The notes under the pieces: generated by a model
Database searches by the model: none
Told to the model about the DNA's origin: nothing
What the model saw: only the letters and a program-made list of their open reading frames with translations
Part shown: in pieces, positions 8,198 through 16,698 of the stretch
How the letters are laid out: each line of letters starts with the position of its first letter
How positions within the stretch are numbered: position 1 is the stretch's first letter
Position numbers and translations under genes: made by a program
Source of the DNA: Marinobacter flavimaris
GTDB taxonomy: Bacteria; Pseudomonadota; Gammaproteobacteria; Pseudomonadales; Oleiphilaceae
Reading direction: 5' to 3'
Assembly: GCF_002933295.1 (NCBI RefSeq)
Contig: NZ_PSSW01000007.1
Location: 1 to 64,000 of the forward strand
DNA length: 64,000 nt

Positions 8198-8239
8198 CTG
8201 CGGACCTCCGTTTTTTCATTGAATATATCTTGACCAAAT

Positions 8240-8281
8240 TAGACAGATCTGTCTAGAATTAAAAATAGACCGACTTGTCTA
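8240..8281. promoter_or_regulatory. two tandem TetR-type operators
   Basis: A perfect 16-bp palindrome TAGACAGATCTGTCTA (8240-8255) is followed 26 bases on by TAGACCGACTTGTCTA (8266-8281), which keeps the TAGAC/GTCTA arms. They lie between the divergent TetR and sigma-factor genes, near the TetR start. This spacing suits two bound dimers. Assignment to the adjacent TetR is inference. Confidence 0.75.
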
Positions 8282-8386
8282 CTTCAAGAAATACCACGCG
8301 CCGTTATGAACAGGGTGTTTTTTGACTGGTGTTGTTGTCGGTTTCATTAGCGAATCACCAGCGAACACGGCACGGAGAAGAGCACG

Positions 8387-8983
8387 ATGGACATACAAAT
8401 CAAAACTACCCGGCAGGCGCCCGTGTTTGGGCTTGAAGCTGATCTGATTGATGGCTTGCAGGCCGGACACCCGAAAGCCTTTGCGGAAGCTTACCGGAGA
8501 TATCATCCGGTAATGCTGAGAGTTGCGGCCAAATATACCTCTGCAGCCGTTGCCGAAGATATCGCTCAGGAGGCCTGGATGGCGGCCATTGGAGCCATTG
8601 GGTCTTTCGAGGGCCGTTCGTCACTCAAGACCTGGCTGTGCCGTATTGTCACCAATAAAGCCTTCAACACGTATCGGGAAAATCGGAAAGAGTTTCCCGC
8701 AACGCCCAGCCTCGCCCTGTTATCCGATAGCTCTCAGGACAACCAATTTAGTGGCACCGCCGGGCATCTTAGCGAACCGGAGCTGGCTACCCAGACTGCA
8801 AAGGTTCAGGAACGCATTCGCGTTGAATTGAAGAAGATGAATCGGGACCACGCTAACGCGATTCTGCTGAAGGGCATGAGCCCCATGACAGGTTCGCAGG
8901 TGTCTGAAGTGCTGGAGATTTCTCACGGAAACCTGCGGGTCATTCTGCACCGTGCACGAAACGAGTTGGCCGCCCTGCTCTAA
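8387..8983 (+). CDS. ECF-type RNA polymerase sigma factor
   Basis: A 198-residue sigma-70 family protein of ECF size. Region 2 covers about residues 22-90 ([27 protein letters not shown], and [19 protein letters not shown]), and region 4 is near the C-terminus ([20 protein letters not shown], then [12 protein letters not shown]). A GGAG lies 8 bases before the ATG. No anti-sigma gene follows; the next gene (SnoaL-like) is 46 bases downstream. The promoter region is shared with the divergent TetR gene, so TetR control is plausible. The target regulon is unknown. Confidence 0.88.
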   Translation: MDIQIKTTRQAPVFGLEADLIDGLQAGHPKAFAEAYRRYHPVMLRVAAKYTSAAVAEDIAQEAWMAAIGAIGSFEGRSSLKTWLCRIVTNKAFNTYRENRKEFPATPSLALLSDSSQDNQFSGTAGHLSEPELATQTAKVQERIRVELKKMNRDHANAILLKGMSPMTGSQVSEVLEISHGNLRVILHRARNELAALL

Positions 8984-9029
8984 TCAAGGCGGCCTTGTTA
9001 CTGTGTTTTGCCACAACTGGAGAAACCCT

Positions 9030-9500
9030 ATGAGTACCCAACGTCCACCACTACCTCCCTTCACACGGGAAAGTGCCATTGAAAAAGTCCGCCTTGCAGA
9101 AGATGGCTGGAACAGCCGTGACCCTGCGAAGGTCGCCCTCGCCTACACAGAGGACACACGCTGGCGCAACCGGGCCGAGTTCGCCAATGGCCGCAAACAG
9201 GTCGAGGAGTTCCTCACACGTAAATGGAATCGTGAGCTGGATTACCGCCTGATCAAGGAGCTGTGGGCTTACACTGACAACCGCATTGCCGTGAGATATG
9301 CCTACGAGTGGCACGACGACAGTGGAAACTGGTTCCGGTCCTACGGAAACGAAAACTGGGAATTCGATGCCGACGGCCTGATGCAGCGCCGTTTCGCATG
9401 CATCAACGACAGTCCCATCAAAGAGTCAGACAGGCTTTTCCATTGGCCACTCGGTCGTAGACCGGATGACCATCCTGGCCTCAGTGACCTGGGTCTCTGA
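9030..9500 (+). CDS. SnoaL/NTF2-fold protein (DUF1348)
   Basis: A 156-residue protein of the DUF1348 branch of the NTF2-like superfamily. Diagnostic parts are [37 protein letters not shown] near residues 45-70, RFAYEWHDD-like text ([10 protein letters not shown]) and GNENWEF. These cone-fold proteins bind small hydrophobic ligands or act as small enzymes, but no reaction is established for this group. Start at 9030 (MSTQRP) is chosen by GGAG about 9 bases upstream rather than the longer frame reaching back into the sigma gene. It lies 46 bases after the sigma factor and probably shares its transcript. Confidence 0.9.
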   Translation: MSTQRPPLPPFTRESAIEKVRLAEDGWNSRDPAKVALAYTEDTRWRNRAEFANGRKQVEEFLTRKWNRELDYRLIKELWAYTDNRIAVRYAYEWHDDSGNWFRSYGNENWEFDADGLMQRRFACINDSPIKESDRLFHWPLGRRPDDHPGLSDLGL

Positions 9501-9742
9501 TGTTTGCGGCGTTGCGTTCCCTCCGGGAATGCTGCGCCATATCCCATTCCGGCGGCCCAGTGATACTTTAATGCCCACGGGCGCCGCCTTAATTTTCGCA
9601 ATCTTCCCATCGCTTTTTCCCCGAGTTTGCTTCTCAGACATCCTGCCGAGTTTTCAGCACGATTCGCCGCCTTCCCGCCTTTGAAAAGCACTAGATTAGA
9701 GCCCTCAACGACTTGATCCACCTCTGAAAAAGGGTAAACGTC
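9501..9742. other. intergenic region before the dsbG remnant
   Basis: No convincing gene is seen in this 242-base stretch. Reverse-strand open frames here lack ribosome sites and family similarity. It presumably contains the former promoter of the dsbG remnant. Confidence 0.35.
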
Positions 9743-10197
9743 ATGGACAAAAAGATCTCTGGGCTGGCGGCAGTGATCAGTGCGGCCTTTCTCTTCTCGG
9801 CAACAGCTCATGGCTCCGGGAGTCATGCTCCGATTATTGTCACAGGTTCCGGACAGCCGCCTTGCCTTGGATTAACGAGGGCAAAGTTCAAATCAGGCAT
9901 ATTGTGGTCGGAGTGCTTGCCAGCGACAGTATTGCGAAAGCCTCAACAATCCTTGGCTCGAACAGACCTCACGGCGCGTACATCAAGAACTTTGAGACCT
10001 TCCGAAGTGGAGGCATCGTGCCGGTACATGCAGCCTCGGAGCGAGGCAAAGCCCAGGTGGAAGCGAATAACCGCTTGATGTCCGACCTCGGCGTTAGTGC
10101 CACTCCCGGAATTTATTACAAAGATTCCACCGGTAATGTGAAGATGCGCCTTGGTCTGCCTCCAGAGAGTGAACTGAATCGCATCTTGAATCCCTAG
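9743..10197 (+). pseudogene. dsbG: dsbG-like thiol:disulfide interchange protein, internally deleted and frameshifted
   Basis: The N-terminal piece starts with a signal peptide (MDKKISGLAAVISAAF ... TAHG) and stays open only to about 9858. Two bases out of frame, the sequence continues as PWINEGKVQIRHIVVGVL ... DLGVSATPGIYYKD ... LPPESELNRIL, which matches the second half of DsbG after its active site (compare PWVDSGKVQLR, DDLG--VTPAIYY and GLPDQKTLN in E. coli DsbG). The dimerisation domain and the CPYC active site are missing. This indicates a deletion of about 100-150 codons that also shifted the frame. The gene cannot encode a working isomerase. It is followed by an intrinsic terminator. 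Confidence 0.85.
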
Positions 10198-10206
10198 GCC
10201 GCCAAG

Positions 10207-10241
10207 GGGACGGCTCATGGAGATTCGCGGCCGTCCCTTTG
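10207..10241 (+). terminator. intrinsic terminator after the dsbG remnant
   Basis: A GGGACGGC/GCCGTCCC stem with a 15-base loop is followed by TTTGTT, shortly after the stop of the dsbG remnant and in front of the convergent ccoG. Confidence 0.65.
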
Positions 10242-10263
10242 TTCATCCCAAAAACCGATCCCA

Positions 10264-11658
10264 TCAGTGTTTAGGGGGGCCAAGAAAGGTGGTGGTGCCG
10301 GTTATCACTGCCCCTTCTTGATTCAGCGTACTGACCTCAAAAACAACGTCGTTGGCCCCGGAATCAAGGGAAGAGGATGGAACAGCGACAGATAATGGGA
10401 CTTCAACCCGCTCACCTGCTCCAACGACGATACCTCCGGGACCTGTGGTTGAAAATTCTTCAAAACCGCCAACCTCGATCACCAGGTATCTCGGGCTACT
10501 GTCTTTATTGGTAAGCTTGAGCAAATAGCTGTTTTCAATGTTGCCCCCGCCTGTATAGCGATACATTCCGCGATCCCTCTCGACGTCGAGGGTTACCAGT
10601 GGTCTGGACGCCACGCCCCAGGAAAAAAGTCCAATCATCAAGGCGAGGAACACAAAATACCCCACCAGTCGTGGCCTCAGAAGGTTCGTTTTCCCTCCCT
10701 TCAGGTCGCGCTCGCTGGCGTAACGTACCAATCCACGGGCGTATCCCATCTTGTCCATGATCGAGTCGCAGGCGTCGATACACGCGGCACATCCGATACA
10801 TTCCATTTGCAAGCCATCGCGGATATCGATACCGGTCGGGCATACCTGCACACACATCTGGCAATCGATGCAATCTCCAAGCTCTTGAGAGACCTGTAGA
10901 TCGTCTTTTTTACGTGAGCCTCGCGGTTCCCCCCGCGCGGCATCGTAGGAAATAACCAGGGAATCGGCATCTACCATGGATGACTGAAAGCGGCCGTAGG
11001 GGCACATATGGAAACAGACTTTCTCCCTCAGCCATCCCGCATTCAGGTAGGTGGCGCTGGTAAAAAAGAAGATCCAGAAGACCGCCCAGCCCGAAGCTTC
11101 CATGGCAATAAGGTCAGCGACCAGGCCCCGGATAGGCGTGAAATACCCCACGAAGGTGATGGCCGTAACCAGTCCAATCAGCAACCAAAGACCATGTTTC
11201 ATTCCCCGGCGAGCAACTTTATTGGCGGTGAGAGGTGCGGCATCGAGTTTGAGCCGCCTGTTCCGATCTCCCTCTGCCAATCGCTCTGCCCACAGGAAAA
11301 CCCATGTCCAGACACTTTGCGGGCAGGCGTATCCACACCACACTCGACCCGCCAGAACCGTCAAAAAAAACAGGCCGAAGGCACAGATCAGGAGAATCGC
11401 GGCAAGCAACACCAGGTCTTCCGGCCAAAACGTCGCAGAGAAAATATGGAATTTCTTCTCTGCGAGATCCCAGAGCACAGCCTGCCTTCCGCCCCAATCC
11501 AGCCACGCGACACCGAAGTACAGTGCGAAAAGTACCAGTCCTCCCGCGATCCGGAGTCGGCGATAAACGCCGGAAAAGCTTCGGGGCTGGATTTTGTGGG
11601 TGGCCCCAGGGGCCGGAGCAGGAGATTCAATCTGTTTAACAGAGATCAGGCGACTCAT
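10264..11658 (-). CDS. ccoG: cytochrome c oxidase accessory protein CcoG (FixG/RdxA)
   Basis: A 464-residue membrane protein of the CcoG family. Several membrane segments occupy the first ~215 residues, including the WCGYACPQSVWTWVFLWAE motif. Two ferredoxin-type clusters follow (CIDCQMCVQVCPTGIDIR and CIGCAACIDACDSIMDKMG), and a C-terminal periplasmic Ig-like IgCcoG domain begins at about residue 340. CcoG is a cupric reductase that helps assemble the CuB centre of cbb3 oxidase. It is usually beside ccoNOPQ/ccoHIS; here it stands alone, close to the copper-linked bufferin cluster. It is probably an extra copy. Confidence 0.93.
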   Translation of the reverse strand: MSRLISVKQIESPAPAPGATHKIQPRSFSGVYRRLRIAGGLVLFALYFGVAWLDWGGRQAVLWDLAEKKFHIFSATFWPEDLVLLAAILLICAFGLFFLTVLAGRVWCGYACPQSVWTWVFLWAERLAEGDRNRRLKLDAAPLTANKVARRGMKHGLWLLIGLVTAITFVGYFTPIRGLVADLIAMEASGWAVFWIFFFTSATYLNAGWLREKVCFHMCPYGRFQSSMVDADSLVISYDAARGEPRGSRKKDDLQVSQELGDCIDCQMCVQVCPTGIDIRDGLQMECIGCAACIDACDSIMDKMGYARGLVRYASERDLKGGKTNLLRPRLVGYFVFLALMIGLFSWGVASRPLVTLDVERDRGMYRYTGGGNIENSYLLKLTNKDSSPRYLVIEVGGFEEFSTTGPGGIVVGAGERVEVPLSVAVPSSSLDSGANDVVFEVSTLNQEGAVITGTTTFLGPPKH

Positions 11659-11773
11659 TTGCTTCGCACCTATGCCATGGTCGATCAGAAACGGAAGGCA
11701 GGAGGATAATCGGTCGCGATGAATGGGGGCAGGACCACTTTTTTAAATTTTTATAGGGACAGTTGGTGGAAGT

Positions 11774-13174
11774 TCAGATCATTAATTCAGGGAGTCTCTT
11801 CAAGGCGGAAACACGGGCGGCGTTCCAGGGGTGAGCAAAGCTGATTCTAAGGCAGTTGGAGAACTTTCCGGATACAGAGAAGAGATTTCCCGGCGTAATA
11901 ACAATCCCCTCCTCCAGCGCCCTGCCGTAGAGCCTCAGTGTGTCGACGTCTTCCTGAAGCTCTACCCAGAGAGCCAGACCACCATGGGGGGTTGTTACCC
12001 GCAGAGAGACGTTCCAGCCACTCAGAAGCTCAAGCAACTGATCCCGTCGCCGCCGCAAGTCCTGCCGGTGGCGGCGCAAAAACGACGCGTAACCGCCCTC
12101 AGCGATGAAACCTGCCACGCCTTCCTGGAGGAATCGGCTACTCGCCAACTGGGAGGTCAGTTTCAGTTTGAGGATTTCGTCATGCCATCTTCCACCTGAA
12201 ACCCATCCAAGACGGAGATCGCGGGATAGAACTTTTGAAAAGGAACTGCAGTGGATAACCCGGGCAGAGGTGTCGATGGCTTTCAGTGTATCGGGCACGT
12301 TCAACCAGCCAGATTCAGCGTAAATGTCATCCTCGATGATGGCGACGTCATGGCGATCTGCCAGCGCCAGTAACCCTCTCCGCGCTTCAGTCGGCATGAC
12401 AGAACCGGTAGGCGTAGCAAACGCTGGCGACACCACACAAGCTTTAACATCCCAGACCTTCAGTACATCCTCAAGCGCGCTCACATTCATGCCACTTTCC
12501 GGCGATGCAGGTATCTCGATCACCCGTAATTGAAGCTGTTCAAGTAGCTGCAGCACGCCATAAAACCCGGGAGTTTCCACCGCGACCACATCGCCACTCT
12601 TACAAACAGCCATCAGCGCGAGAAACAACGATTGCTGGCACCCCGACGTGATACAGAAGTCATCCGCTTGCGCAATCCAACCTCTTCGGGCGGCTCTCAG
12701 AGCGATCTGATTACGCAATTCCTGATCCCCTGCTGGCTCGTCATAGTACTGAAATCTTGTGGACTGCCGCCTCAGAGCCCGACCGATCGACCGGTTGAGT
12801 TGAATGATCCCCGGTGGCGGCTCATCCCGGTTACAAGCCGGCAGCAGATCAAAAGCCGCGCTGCGGGTCATTATGTCCTGGAATACCTGGCTTACCGACA
12901 CAGGCTTTGGCTCGTCCGGCGTCGGTGCTTGCCCGGGAACCTCGAATTTGTTCTGGGGAGATACAACAAAAAAACCGCTGCGTTCCCGGGCCTCTATGAG
13001 CCCGAGCGCTTCCAGTCGCTGCAGCGCATGCTGCACAGTAATCTTGGAGAGATGATAGTCCTGGCAGAGTGATCTTATTGAGGGGAGCCGCTCGCCAGCT
13101 CGCCATCGACCCGTTTCAATCTGGTCTCGCAGGGTTACCTCAAGTTTCTGGTATCTCGGCAATGGCTTTGCCAT
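11774..13174 (-). CDS. MocR-type regulator: GntR DNA-binding domain fused to aminotransferase-like domain
   Basis: A 466-residue fusion. Residues about 1-75 are a GntR winged helix (RYQKLEVTLRDQIETGRWRAGERLPSIR..., LSKITVQHALQRLEALGL), and about 110-466 are a fold-type I PLP domain. The PLP lysine is in HCSSFSKVLSRDLRLGW, and IIEDDIYAE carries the PLP-pyridine aspartate. This is the MocR/PdxR arrangement: the domain binds PLP or an aldimine to switch DNA binding, usually without catalysis. MocR proteins normally regulate a neighbour; here no divergent gene exists directly upstream, since the thioredoxin terminator precedes it. Its target is unclear. Confidence 0.93.
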   Translation of the reverse strand: MAKPLPRYQKLEVTLRDQIETGRWRAGERLPSIRSLCQDYHLSKITVQHALQRLEALGLIEARERSGFFVVSPQNKFEVPGQAPTPDEPKPVSVSQVFQDIMTRSAAFDLLPACNRDEPPPGIIQLNRSIGRALRRQSTRFQYYDEPAGDQELRNQIALRAARRGWIAQADDFCITSGCQQSLFLALMAVCKSGDVVAVETPGFYGVLQLLEQLQLRVIEIPASPESGMNVSALEDVLKVWDVKACVVSPAFATPTGSVMPTEARRGLLALADRHDVAIIEDDIYAESGWLNVPDTLKAIDTSARVIHCSSFSKVLSRDLRLGWVSGGRWHDEILKLKLTSQLASSRFLQEGVAGFIAEGGYASFLRRHRQDLRRRRDQLLELLSGWNVSLRVTTPHGGLALWVELQEDVDTLRLYGRALEEGIVITPGNLFSVSGKFSNCLRISFAHPWNAARVSALKRLPELMI

Positions 13175-13202
13175 GGTCTGATCTGTCTCCCCGCCTTCTC
13201 AC

Positions 13203-13226
13203 AAAAAAGCCGGGCGCGGGCCCGGC
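13203..13226 (-). terminator. intrinsic terminator of the buf-doxX-trx operon
   Basis: On the reverse strand, a GCCGGGC/GCCCGGC hairpin is followed by six T residues. It lies 33 bases after the thioredoxin stop and before the MocR gene start, so it separates the two units. Confidence 0.88.
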
Positions 13227-13258
13227 AAACTGAGTTTACTCTCAAAAACGACAACAAT

Positions 13259-13597
13259 TCACGCCAGTTGGGATACCTTTTGCTTCAGCCCGTCGATCCA
13301 GCTGGCCAGATCCTTCAGAGATTTGGACCCGGTTTCCTGACCCATGAACTGATCACGCCTGAGCAAAACCAGCGTTGGGATGGCTCGCACGCCGAACTTT
13401 GCTGCGATGTCATGCTTCTGATCCACATCAACCTTGATCACCGCTGTGTCTTGGTTCAATTCGCTGAACTGTTCCATAACCGGGTTCATCACTTTGCACG
13501 GTGCACACCAGGGAGCCCAGAAATCCAGCAACAACCACTCATGTCGATTTGCCAGATCGCCCAGCTCGTCAAACGTATTCAGATTTACAATCGGCAC
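13259..13597 (-). CDS. thioredoxin-family protein
   Basis: A 112-residue thioredoxin fold protein without a signal peptide. The active site is FWAPWCAPCKV and the cis-proline loop is VRAIPTLVLL. It starts with GTG at 13597, supported by GGAGG 9 bases upstream. It differs from the thioredoxin at 2504-2827 (WCGPCKT). It is the last gene of the probable bufferin-DoxX operon, 109 bases after doxX, and ends in a strong terminator. In context it may keep cysteine-rich precursor or copper-handling proteins reduced in the cytoplasm; that is inference. Confidence 0.9.
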   Translation of the reverse strand: MPIVNLNTFDELGDLANRHEWLLLDFWAPWCAPCKVMNPVMEQFSELNQDTAVIKVDVDQKHDIAAKFGVRAIPTLVLLRRDQFMGQETGSKSLKDLASWIDGLKQKVSQLA

Positions 13598-13706
13598 AAC
13601 GAATTTCCTCCGGGGAAAGTTCTTCAGGAATAAAAAGGGCGTATTCGGCGAACAATGTCGATGCGAGGGTGAAAACCGAATACGCCAAGGGGTAAACAGG
13701 ACCGGC

Positions 13707-14162
13707 TCAGGCTCTCCTCAAACGGTTTCCAACCAGTTTGTCCAGCGATAACAGGCCTGGGCCACACATGGCCAATGCCATCAGAATCAGGCCCCAGACC
13801 ACGTGATACAGTTCGGCTGCGGGCGCGATCATTTCAAGGCTGATAACTGCAACAATGTTGATGACAAAAAGCCCCAGCGAGGACACAAGCGAGAACAGGC
13901 CAATCACCAGAAGAACCGGAAAAACCAGTTCTCCGAACGTTGCGAGGAAAGCTGCGATCTCGGGGCTCAACAGCGGAACGCTGTACTCTTCTTCAAACAG
14001 AAACAGTGTTGTTCCCCAGTCATCAATCTTTGTCAGGCCGGCTTTGAAGAAGACCCATGCTACGTAGAGACGTCCAAGAAGAAGTGCAACAGGTAGCATG
14101 CCGCCGACAATTCGCTGGACCGAATCGTTTAATCCATAAAAACTGTAAGCTAACGTTTTCAT
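13707..14162 (-). CDS. DoxX family membrane protein
   Basis: A 151-residue inner-membrane protein with four hydrophobic segments. The DoxX signature is LLLGRLYVAWVFFKAGLTKI near residues 27-46, and the second conserved region is FGELVFPVLLVIGLFSLVSSLGLFVIN. DoxX proteins are frequent companions of DUF692-DUF2063-DUF2282 clusters and are thought to work in membrane redox reactions with quinones or thiols; the exact reaction is unsettled. It is 12 bases downstream of the DUF2063 gene on the reverse strand, so it is co-transcribed with the bufferin genes. Confidence 0.92.
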   Translation of the reverse strand: MKTLAYSFYGLNDSVQRIVGGMLPVALLLGRLYVAWVFFKAGLTKIDDWGTTLFLFEEEYSVPLLSPEIAAFLATFGELVFPVLLVIGLFSLVSSLGLFVINIVAVISLEMIAPAAELYHVVWGLILMALAMCGPGLLSLDKLVGNRLRRA

Positions 14163-14174
14163 ATCATTTTCCTC

Positions 14175-14924
14175 TCAATGAATGGTTCTGGCGCCGACGA
14201 TGACCCTTTTTGAGATCATGTCTTGCAGCCAACCGGTAAAATTCGTTTCATCCAGAACACCTTCACCGAAGGCTTCGGCAATACTTGGCTGTTTTCTCAG
14301 CCGCTCCAGCAGCGCAATATCCTTTTCAGAAATGGCTTCCGCCATCCCTCGCCAACCCGATCGATAGACCAGGACGTTCTGGCCCCGGCCTTTGGCGATC
14401 ATTCTTTTTGCCTGGGCAAAGCTGAGTGTGTCCTGCGGGGTGTGGCTTTTGTGTGCTTCCCATATGCTGGCGATCGGATAAACGGACCTGAAAAACTCAA
14501 GCCCGCTATTGAGAATGAGCCGACAGGTCGAAAGATCTTCGCCAATCGCAGAAAAGCTCTGGAAGTCCACTTCTTGATATTGGCTGCGCTCGACCCGGCC
14601 CACGTAGTTGTCGAGTCGCGCCACATCAGAGAGATAGGGAGCCCGGTCTGAAATCCGATGCGAGATGATCCAGCTCGGAAATCCCCAGCCGAAATCACTC
14701 CAATCGCCGCTCTGTTTCCGGATCACTCTGAAATAATCCAGGGCCAGTTCCTCGAAAGCAGACGGTCCTAGTAGTGCCTTTACCGTCGGATAGCTGTGCT
14801 CAAGGGCTCGAACCGCTTTCGCCTCTACGCCAAATCGATACACGTCTGAATTGGGCAGCCCAGGGTTCTTAATATCGCCGAACAGGAACGCCAGAAACTG
14901 GCTCTGATATTCAGACAGGTTCAT
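14175..14924 (-). CDS. bufC: DUF2063 partner protein of the bufferin maturation enzyme (BufC-type)
   Basis: A 249-residue DUF2063 protein (old Pfam label putative DNA-binding domain). The N-terminal helical part reads LSEYQSQFLAFLFGDIKNPGL and GVEAKAVRALEHSYPTVKALLG, with YFRVIRKQSGDWSDFGWGFP typical of the family, then a C-terminal domain with LSFAQAKRMIAKG. In characterised MNIO systems this partner binds the precursor leader peptide and presents it to the DUF692 enzyme. The gene overlaps bufB by 14 bases, which supports a stoichiometric complex. The earlier DNA-binding label is not supported by a helix-turn-helix that I can see. Confidence 0.88.
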   Translation of the reverse strand: MNLSEYQSQFLAFLFGDIKNPGLPNSDVYRFGVEAKAVRALEHSYPTVKALLGPSAFEELALDYFRVIRKQSGDWSDFGWGFPSWIISHRISDRAPYLSDVARLDNYVGRVERSQYQEVDFQSFSAIGEDLSTCRLILNSGLEFFRSVYPIASIWEAHKSHTPQDTLSFAQAKRMIAKGRGQNVLVYRSGWRGMAEAISEKDIALLERLRKQPSIAEAFGEGVLDETNFTGWLQDMISKRVIVGARTIH

Positions 14925-15822
14925 GGCTTCGCTCCCTGTTCAATACACGGCGTTGTGCTTTCCTGGCCTTGATGGCTTCACCCTGAAGCTCGCGCCATGA
15001 TGGAAGGTTGTTGTCCCACTCAATCAACGTGGGCCGCGGGCCGATCTTTCGGAGCACACGCCCATAGGCGTGCCACCCAGCCTCGGGTACCGGGCAGGCA
15101 TGGTCATCGATCAGCAGTTCTTCCCGATCCACGGGCGTTGAGCCCGCAAGATGAATTTCCGCAATGGCGGAGTGATCGAGAGAGGCAACATAATCGTCAA
15201 CAAAATCCGCCGGATCGCCTACTCGCGCATTACGGGCGTTCACCATCACGTTATTGATATCAAGGATTAAACCGCAGCCCGTGCGGGCAACGATTTCATT
15301 AAGAAAGGCGGCCTCGTCGAAGTCATTGTGGTCAAACTCGATGTACGCACAGACGTTCTCCACCGCGATCTGGCGGCCCAGCGCCTGTTGCATTCGGTCA
15401 ATGTTGTTCGCCGCGTGCCTGAGACTGTCTTCGGTGTAGGGAATCGGCAGAAGATCACCACCATGAAAGAGCCGTCCACCGATCCTTGCCCAGGTAAAAC
15501 ACAGGTGGTCTGACACCAATATCGGGTCAACCCGATCCACAAGACGTTTGAGTCGCTTGAGGTAATCGTCAGGAATCGCCTCAACGGAGCCCAGACCTGC
15601 CGAAGTACCATGAAGGCTGATTGGCGTACTTGCCGAAACCTCCTTCAACACATCGACAGCGATTCCTGCCTCCGCAAAGAAATTCTCCGAGTGCACCTCA
15701 AGAAAATCTACCGAAGGGGTGTGCTCGAGAACGTCCTGATAATGGTCTGGTCGCAACCCTACCCCAACAGTGCTGCTCGCGAGTTCGGGCTTGGCTGGGA
15801 CGTTGTCCTGACGATTACCCAT
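14911..15822 (-). CDS. bufB: DUF692 multinuclear iron oxidase (MNIO), bufferin maturation enzyme
   Basis: A 303-residue TIM-barrel DUF692 protein. Metal-ligand motifs appear in order: DFLEVHSENF, SLHG, VSDHLCF, IAVENVCAY, GLILDINNVMVNA, EIHLAG, DDHACPVP and LIEWDNN. These H, D and E residues form the two- or three-iron site of MNIO enzymes, which convert cysteines of RiPP precursors to oxazolone/thioamide or thiooxazole groups that bind copper. It directly follows the DUF2282 precursor gene (5 bases) and overlaps the DUF2063 gene, the standard bufABC order. All family metal ligands appear present, so it is likely active. Confidence 0.93.
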   Translation of the reverse strand: MGNRQDNVPAKPELASSTVGVGLRPDHYQDVLEHTPSVDFLEVHSENFFAEAGIAVDVLKEVSASTPISLHGTSAGLGSVEAIPDDYLKRLKRLVDRVDPILVSDHLCFTWARIGGRLFHGGDLLPIPYTEDSLRHAANNIDRMQQALGRQIAVENVCAYIEFDHNDFDEAAFLNEIVARTGCGLILDINNVMVNARNARVGDPADFVDDYVASLDHSAIAEIHLAGSTPVDREELLIDDHACPVPEAGWHAYGRVLRKIGPRPTLIEWDNNLPSWRELQGEAIKARKAQRRVLNRERSHEPV

Positions 15823-15827
15823 GCCAC

Positions 15828-16112
15828 TTAACCTTTGCTTTTCTCAGCAATGATTTTCAGGGCTGTTTCCTTGTCAAAGCCACCCAGATCTTCACAGGTG
15901 CCCTTCTCGACAATCTTGTACTCACCGGGGTCGTTGGCGACTTTGGACTGCCCTGCACAGGAGTGGGTACCGGCAAGGTTCGCACAATCGTTACCACCTA
16001 CAGGCGAAATGCCGTAACACTTTTCTTTGCCACCTGCGTGAGCCAGGGGAGCAGACATGGCACCGGCCAATGCCGCGGCCAGTGCCGCACTGAAAAGAAG
16101 TTTCTGGTTCAT
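15828..16112 (-). CDS. bufA: bufferin-type RiPP precursor (DUF2282)
   Basis: A 94-residue protein with a signal peptide (LLFSAALAAALAGAMSAPLAHA) and a mature core with exactly four cysteines in the DUF2282 pattern: EKCYGI, NDCAN, HSCAG and KGTCEDLGG. Bufferins of Caulobacter have this layout and carry enzymatically modified cysteines that sequester copper in the periplasm. I chose ATG at 16112 because it begins the signal peptide; the frame stays open to 16181 without a suitable start. The unmodified precursor is made in the cytoplasm, modified by BufB/BufC, then exported by Sec. The modification here is inferred from family and operon. Confidence 0.92.
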   Translation of the reverse strand: MNQKLLFSAALAAALAGAMSAPLAHAGGKEKCYGISPVGGNDCANLAGTHSCAGQSKVANDPGEYKIVEKGTCEDLGGFDKETALKIIAEKSKG

Positions 16113-16196
16113 ATCGATCACCTTCACAGTTTGTTTCAGGGTCCTCGACCGAAAACGCCAAGGCCCCCGGGACGTGCTCATATCGTTGCCAGAGGA

Positions 16197-16667
16197 TTAC
16201 AGCTCGGCTGCTTCCACAGTTTTGATCTCGGGCCAGATGTCGTTGGCATTGGCGATGAAGCCAGGTACATCCGTGAGCCAACGCGTTTGCACGTCTTTGT
16301 TCAGGTTCAGGTAAAGCTTGTTGTCGACAATCCGCCAGGCTTCAGGATCAACGTCGAACTTCTTCTCCATGGTTACGCCGAACGCACAGTAGCCACCGTA
16401 CTGGGGCGCGTAGGCACTGGGGTCGGCACGAAACAGATCACGATTCTCTGCGCTGGAGAAATGGTAGATCGCGTTCTTGTAGGTAGCGGTGTATTCGGCA
16501 GAACCTTTGGTAGCCTCTGAATCAGAGAAGTAGGCCACCGGGTCGTAACCGCTGATGGCAACATCATTGGCGTCGGCGTTCATGTCGATATCGGCAGCAA
16601 AAGCACCAGAGGCAGCGCTCAAGGCAGCAACAGCAACGAAGGCACGAAGTTTGTTGAAACGAGTCAT
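16197..16667 (-). CDS. secreted YHS-domain protein
   Basis: A 156-residue protein with a signal peptide (LRAFVAVAALSAASGAFA) and a YHS-like domain. Diagnostic parts are ISGYDPVAYF at about 39-48, EYTATYKNAIYHFSSAENRD, and PSAYAPQYGGYCAFGV with a single cysteine. YHS domains often occur with metal (copper or heavy-metal) handling proteins; this DPVAYF subtype is common in periplasmic proteins of marine proteobacteria. It sits 84 bases upstream of bufA on the same strand and faces the AraC gene, so it probably leads the operon. Metal binding is inferred, not seen directly. Confidence 0.87.
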   Translation of the reverse strand: MTRFNKLRAFVAVAALSAASGAFAADIDMNADANDVAISGYDPVAYFSDSEATKGSAEYTATYKNAIYHFSSAENRDLFRADPSAYAPQYGGYCAFGVTMEKKFDVDPEAWRIVDNKLYLNLNKDVQTRWLTDVPGFIANANDIWPEIKTVEAAEL

Positions 16668-16698
16668 TGGGTATCTCCTTTGAATGAATGATGACTAC

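Noticed and set aside
9341..9826. A 161-codon reverse frame spanning the SnoaL-like gene end and the dsbG remnant
   Set aside because: It crosses two forward genes, has no ribosome site and no recognisable domain.
15621..16520. A 299-codon forward frame through the bufferin genes
   Set aside because: It is antisense to bufB, bufA and the YHS gene, which all have clear family motifs and ribosome sites.
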